Shown here in pieces: positions 60,993 to 64,000 of a stretch of 64,000 nt of DNA; within the stretch, counting starts at the first letter, position 1; each line of letters starts with the position of its first letter. This DNA comes from Chitinophaga silvatica. GTDB lineage: Bacteria > Bacteroidota > Bacteroidia > Chitinophagales > Chitinophagaceae. A model generated the notes under the pieces. It was not told where the DNA came from. It saw nothing but the letters and a program-made list of their open reading frames with translations, and did not search any database. Position numbers and translations under genes: made by a program. Where the stretch lies: contig NZ_QPMM01000004.1 in the NCBI RefSeq assembly GCF_003419895.1, positions 310,001 through 374,000 on the forward strand, in the 5' to 3' direction.

Positions 60993-63038
60993 ATGAAAGC
61001 TAATAATAAATTGTTTCCGAAAGACCTGGTGATGGAGAGCCTGAAGGAATCTTTTGTGAAACTGAATCCTAAACTAATGATTAAAAACCCGGTGATGTTC
61101 ACCGTGGAAATAGGAACAGTGGTGATGTTGGTGGTTACATTATATGTAATGTTTACCGGCCATACAGATCAGGGTAGTTTAGGTTGGAATATTGCCATAT
61201 TTCTGATGCTGCTGATCACAGTACTGTTTGCCAACTTTGCGGAAGCCATTGCAGAAGCAAGAGGTAAGGCGCAGGCAGAAAGTTTGCGTAAGACAAGAGA
61301 AGACACGCCGGCAAAAAAGATCTCACAAGTAGGAGAAACATTTACCAACGAAGTATCAGTAGTGTCTTCAGCTACATTAAGGAAAGGTGATATTTTCGTT
61401 TGTGATCCGGGAGATATAATTCCCGCCGATGGCGAGATTATAGAAGGACTGGCCAGCATCGACGAATCTGCTATCACCGGCGAAAGTGCACCGGTAATTA
61501 GAGAAGCAGGTGGCGATAAATCCAGCGTGGTGGGTGGTACCAAAGTACTGTCTGATCATATTAAAGTACGTGTAAGTACCGAACCGGGAGAGTCGTTCCT
61601 GGACAAGATGATTGCATTGGTAGAAGGAGCCAGCAGACAAAAAACTCCTAACGAAATTGCATTGACTATTTTATTGGCCAGTTTCACCCTCGTGTTTATA
61701 ATCGTATGCGTAACCCTAAAACCCTTTGCCGATTACGCTAATACACCTATTACAATCGCAGCATTTATTTCACTTTTCGTTTGTCTTATTCCTACTACCA
61801 TAGGTGGATTATTATCTGCCATCGGGATAGCAGGGATGGACAGAGCATTGAGAGCGAATGTAATTACCAAATCAGGTAAAGCAGTTGAAACAGCCGGTGA
61901 CATTGATGTTTTGCTACTCGATAAAACCGGAACTATTACCATCGGTAACAGAAAGGCGACTAACTTCTACGCAACAAATGGAGTTACACAGGAAGAATTT
62001 ATCCGTCTTTGTGCCTTAAGTTCGCTCGCCGATGAAACCCCCGAAGGAAAATCCATAGTTGAACTGGCAGGAAAAGACATCGTAAATAAACTTTCAATAG
62101 CCAATGCCTCCATGGTAAAATTTACAGCCGAAACCCGCAGTAGTGGCATTGATTTGCCCGATGGAAATTGCATTCGCAAAGGGGCTTATGACGCTATAAA
62201 GAAAATGGCTGAACGAGTTGGCAACTCCTTCCCTACCGATACTTTCAAACAGGTGGAAGAAATTTCCAAAGATGGAGGAACGCCTTTGGTGGTGGCGCTT
62301 AACAACAAAGTTCAGGGAGTAATAGAATTGCAGGATATCATCAAACCAGGTATCAGCGAGCGGTTCGACAGGTTAAGAAAGATGGGTGTGAAAACAGTAA
62401 TGGTAACGGGTGATAATCCACTAACGGCGAAGTATATAGCCAATAAAGCAGGTGTAGATGATTTCATCGCTGAAGCTAAGCCTGAAGATAAGATGAAGTA
62501 TATACGTAAAGAACAGAATGAGGGCCGGCTCGTTGCGATGATGGGTGATGGTACAAACGATGCACCAGCTCTCGCACAGGCGGATGTTGGCGTAGCAATG
62601 AACAGCGGAACCCAGGCAGCTAAGGAAGCAGGTAATATGGTGGATTTAGACAATGATCCTACTAAACTGATTGAGATCGTAGAAATAGGAAAACAATTGC
62701 TGATGACCCGTGGAACGCTTACGACCTTCTCAATAGCCAATGATGTTGCTAAGTATTTCGCAATTGTTCCGGCGTTGTTTGTGGCTTCAATTCCGGCATT
62801 ACAGGCTATCAATATCATGAAACTGCATAGTCCGGAAACGGCAATACTGAGTGCTGTTATTTTCAACGCAATCATTATTCCAATGCTAATACCGCTGGCC
62901 CTAAAAGGGGTAGCTTATAAACCAATTGGGGCGAGCGCTCTGTTGCGCAGGAATCTGTTGATCTATGGTGTTGGTGGTGTTATTGCTCCTTTCATTGGGA
63001 TTAAGTTGATTGATATGTTGATTGCTGTTTTCTTTTAA
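60993..63038 (+). CDS. kdpB: Potassium-transporting ATPase subunit KdpB (P-type)
   Basis: KdpB is the P-type ATPase that drives K+ uptake. The 681-residue protein has the A-domain SAITGES loop ([18 protein letters not shown]), the phosphorylation site DKTGTIT with Asp310, the P-domain [12 protein letters not shown] and [21 protein letters not shown], and the nucleotide-domain Lys in KGAYDAIKK. Seven transmembrane helices flank these. It is 21 bp after kdpA and 20 bp before kdpC. Confidence 0.97.
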   Translation: MKANNKLFPKDLVMESLKESFVKLNPKLMIKNPVMFTVEIGTVVMLVVTLYVMFTGHTDQGSLGWNIAIFLMLLITVLFANFAEAIAEARGKAQAESLRKTREDTPAKKISQVGETFTNEVSVVSSATLRKGDIFVCDPGDIIPADGEIIEGLASIDESAITGESAPVIREAGGDKSSVVGGTKVLSDHIKVRVSTEPGESFLDKMIALVEGASRQKTPNEIALTILLASFTLVFIIVCVTLKPFADYANTPITIAAFISLFVCLIPTTIGGLLSAIGIAGMDRALRANVITKSGKAVETAGDIDVLLLDKTGTITIGNRKATNFYATNGVTQEEFIRLCALSSLADETPEGKSIVELAGKDIVNKLSIANASMVKFTAETRSSGIDLPDGNCIRKGAYDAIKKMAERVGNSFPTDTFKQVEEISKDGGTPLVVALNNKVQGVIELQDIIKPGISERFDRLRKMGVKTVMVTGDNPLTAKYIANKAGVDDFIAEAKPEDKMKYIRKEQNEGRLVAMMGDGTNDAPALAQADVGVAMNSGTQAAKEAGNMVDLDNDPTKLIEIVEIGKQLLMTRGTLTTFSIANDVAKYFAIVPALFVASIPALQAINIMKLHSPETAILSAVIFNAIIIPMLIPLALKGVAYKPIGASALLRRNLLIYGVGGVIAPFIGIKLIDMLIAVFF

Positions 63039-63058
63039 TGATCTAAATTCTTTATAAA

Positions 63059-63622
63059 ATGAAAAAGTATCTCTGGCCTTCCATAAAACTTACTTTAATA
63101 CTTATTGTAGTATTAGGGGGTCTTTATCCTCTCTTTTTATCTGCAGTAGCCAAGCTTGCCAACGGAAAGGGAGATGGAGTAAAGGTGATGCATAACGGAA
63201 GGGTTGTTGGATATGAGAATATTGCGCAGAATTTTTCTGACGATAAATACTTCCAACCCCGCCCATCTACTGTGAATTATAATGCAGCCGGTTCGGGAGG
63301 CTCTAACAAATCGGCTGGTAATCCGGATTATCTGAAAACAGTACAGGAGCGTATTGATACTTTCATGGTTCATAATCCTGATGTAAAGAAATCTGAAATT
63401 CCGGTAGAACTGATAACGGCTTCGGCTAGCGGATTAGATCCTCATTTGTCTCCGAGCGGAGCTTTAGTGCAGGTGTCTCGTATTGCCAAAGCGAGAGGAA
63501 TATCTCCCGAGAAATTAAAAGAACTCATTAAAAATAATACCCAAGGTCCAGTACTTGGCTTATTTGGAGTATCAACAATAAATGTGTTAAAATTAAACAT
63601 CGCATTAGACGATATGAAATGA
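63059..63622 (+). CDS. kdpC: Potassium-transporting ATPase subunit KdpC
   Basis: KdpC is the periplasmic accessory subunit of the pump. The 187-residue protein has one N-terminal transmembrane helix (residues 9-30, LTLILIVVLGGLYPLFLSAVA) and a periplasmic domain with the family signatures KYFQPRPSTVNYNAAGSGGSN and ELITASASGLDPHLSPSGA. It is followed by an intercistronic hairpin and then a porin gene. Confidence 0.95.
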   Translation: MKKYLWPSIKLTLILIVVLGGLYPLFLSAVAKLANGKGDGVKVMHNGRVVGYENIAQNFSDDKYFQPRPSTVNYNAAGSGGSNKSAGNPDYLKTVQERIDTFMVHNPDVKKSEIPVELITASASGLDPHLSPSGALVQVSRIAKARGISPEKLKELIKNNTQGPVLGLFGVSTINVLKLNIALDDMK

Positions 63623-63665
63623 AATCAGCCTTACCTATGCCATGAAATTTCCTATGAAAAACCTA

Positions 63666-63694
63666 CACCGGTAATCCGAAAAGGATTGCCGGTG
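63666..63694 (+). other. Intercistronic hairpin between kdpC and the porin
   Basis: A 12-bp stem CACCGGTAATCC / GGATTGCCGGTG with one G-T pair and a GAAAA loop, and no T run. It may separate or stabilise the kdpC message relative to the porin. Confidence 0.55.
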
Positions 63695-63730
63695 ATTATC
63701 AAAGCACCTATATAACGTCAATAAATTAAA

Positions 63731-64000
63731 ATGAAAAAAATTCTTTTGATCGCCGGATTACTGGCGGCTACTATTACTATGTTTGCTCAAGATAGTGCAA
63801 AAGTAAATCAATCCGGAAAACTGACTTTTTCCGGGTACGCCGAAGCTTACTATAGCTATGATTTTAATAAACCTTCTAACCATTTAAAACCTGGATTTCT
63901 TTACAACTATAATCGCCATAATGAATTAAATATTAATATGGCAATGTTGAAGGCAAATTATACTTCAGACAGGGTAAGAGGAAACTTTGCGCTCATGGCT
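63731..64000 (+). CDS. Outer-membrane porin (bbp2-like), N-terminal part
   Basis: Only the first 90 residues are inside the window. A signal peptide (1-19, TITMFAQ) is followed by the start of an outer-membrane beta-barrel (LTFSGYAEAYYSYDFNKP, NRHNELNINMAMLKANYTSDRVRGNFALMA), a pattern of the OmpL-like porin-2 family. Such porins often lie after kdpABC in Bacteroidota; genes for the KdpD-type sensor may follow beyond 64000. Confidence 0.75.
   Translation, partial: MKKILLIAGLLAATITMFAQDSAKVNQSGKLTFSGYAEAYYSYDFNKPSNHLKPGFLYNYNRHNELNINMAMLKANYTSDRVRGNFALMA

Overview
The window reads as a chromosomal segment of a Bacteroidota bacterium, most likely of the Chitinophagaceae. The evidence is a SusC/SusD pair with a SusR-like regulator, many Bacteroidota-type lipoproteins (some with acidic/lysine residues after the lipid cysteine), repeated TAnnTTTG promoter elements typical of the phylum's main sigma factor, and families largely confined to it. 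No rRNA, CRISPR array, integrase or transposase is visible. There is one tRNA gene (anticodon CAT).

Layout. 0-3 kb: rimP-nusA-infB operon on the minus strand (infB runs off the left edge), with a terminator-like hairpin in its leader. 3-6 kb: small membrane proteins, a HAD hydrolase and a secreted coiled-coil protein. 6-9.5 kb: tRNA, then an AT-rich island with a membrane-anchorless FtsK-like translocase and small secreted, membrane or lipoproteins of unknown function. 9.5-12.7 kb: lipoproteins, one with 13 collagen-like 45-bp repeats. 12.8-22 kb: a compact glycan-utilisation locus (susR-like, susC, susD, GH31 alpha-glucosidase). 22-26.4 kb: NlpE-like lipoprotein, phytase-like protein, two tandem ferritin-like Tat proteins and two small stress-type genes. 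26.7-32.7 kb: TPP-riboswitch-controlled thiamine operon thiS-C-(tenI)-D-E-G-H. 32.8-37.6 kb: lipoprotein, sterol-desaturase-like protein, dnaN and an aminotransferase. 37.7-38.1 kb: a block of GC-rich repeats. 38.4-45.4 kb: two TetR regulators and a TolC/adaptor/RND efflux pump. 46.5-49.7 kb: nadV, nadM-Nudix and NrtR with two matching palindromic operators. 49.7-54.4 kb: lipoprotein, NTF2-like, M28 peptidase, gcvT, SRPBCC and comB. 54.7-58.4 kb: a large SWIM/SNF2 helicase. 58.7-64 kb: the kdp potassium pump operon with two microproteins, a candidate sigma-54 promoter, and a porin cut by the right edge.

The most testable new signals are the NrtR operator pair overlapping the nadM promoter, the sigma-54-like promoter with paired upstream repeats in front of kdp, the rimP leader hairpin, the tRNA-linked island with an orphan FtsK motor, the coding minisatellite, and the GC-rich interspersed repeats. 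Functions were assigned by reading motifs; no database search was run.
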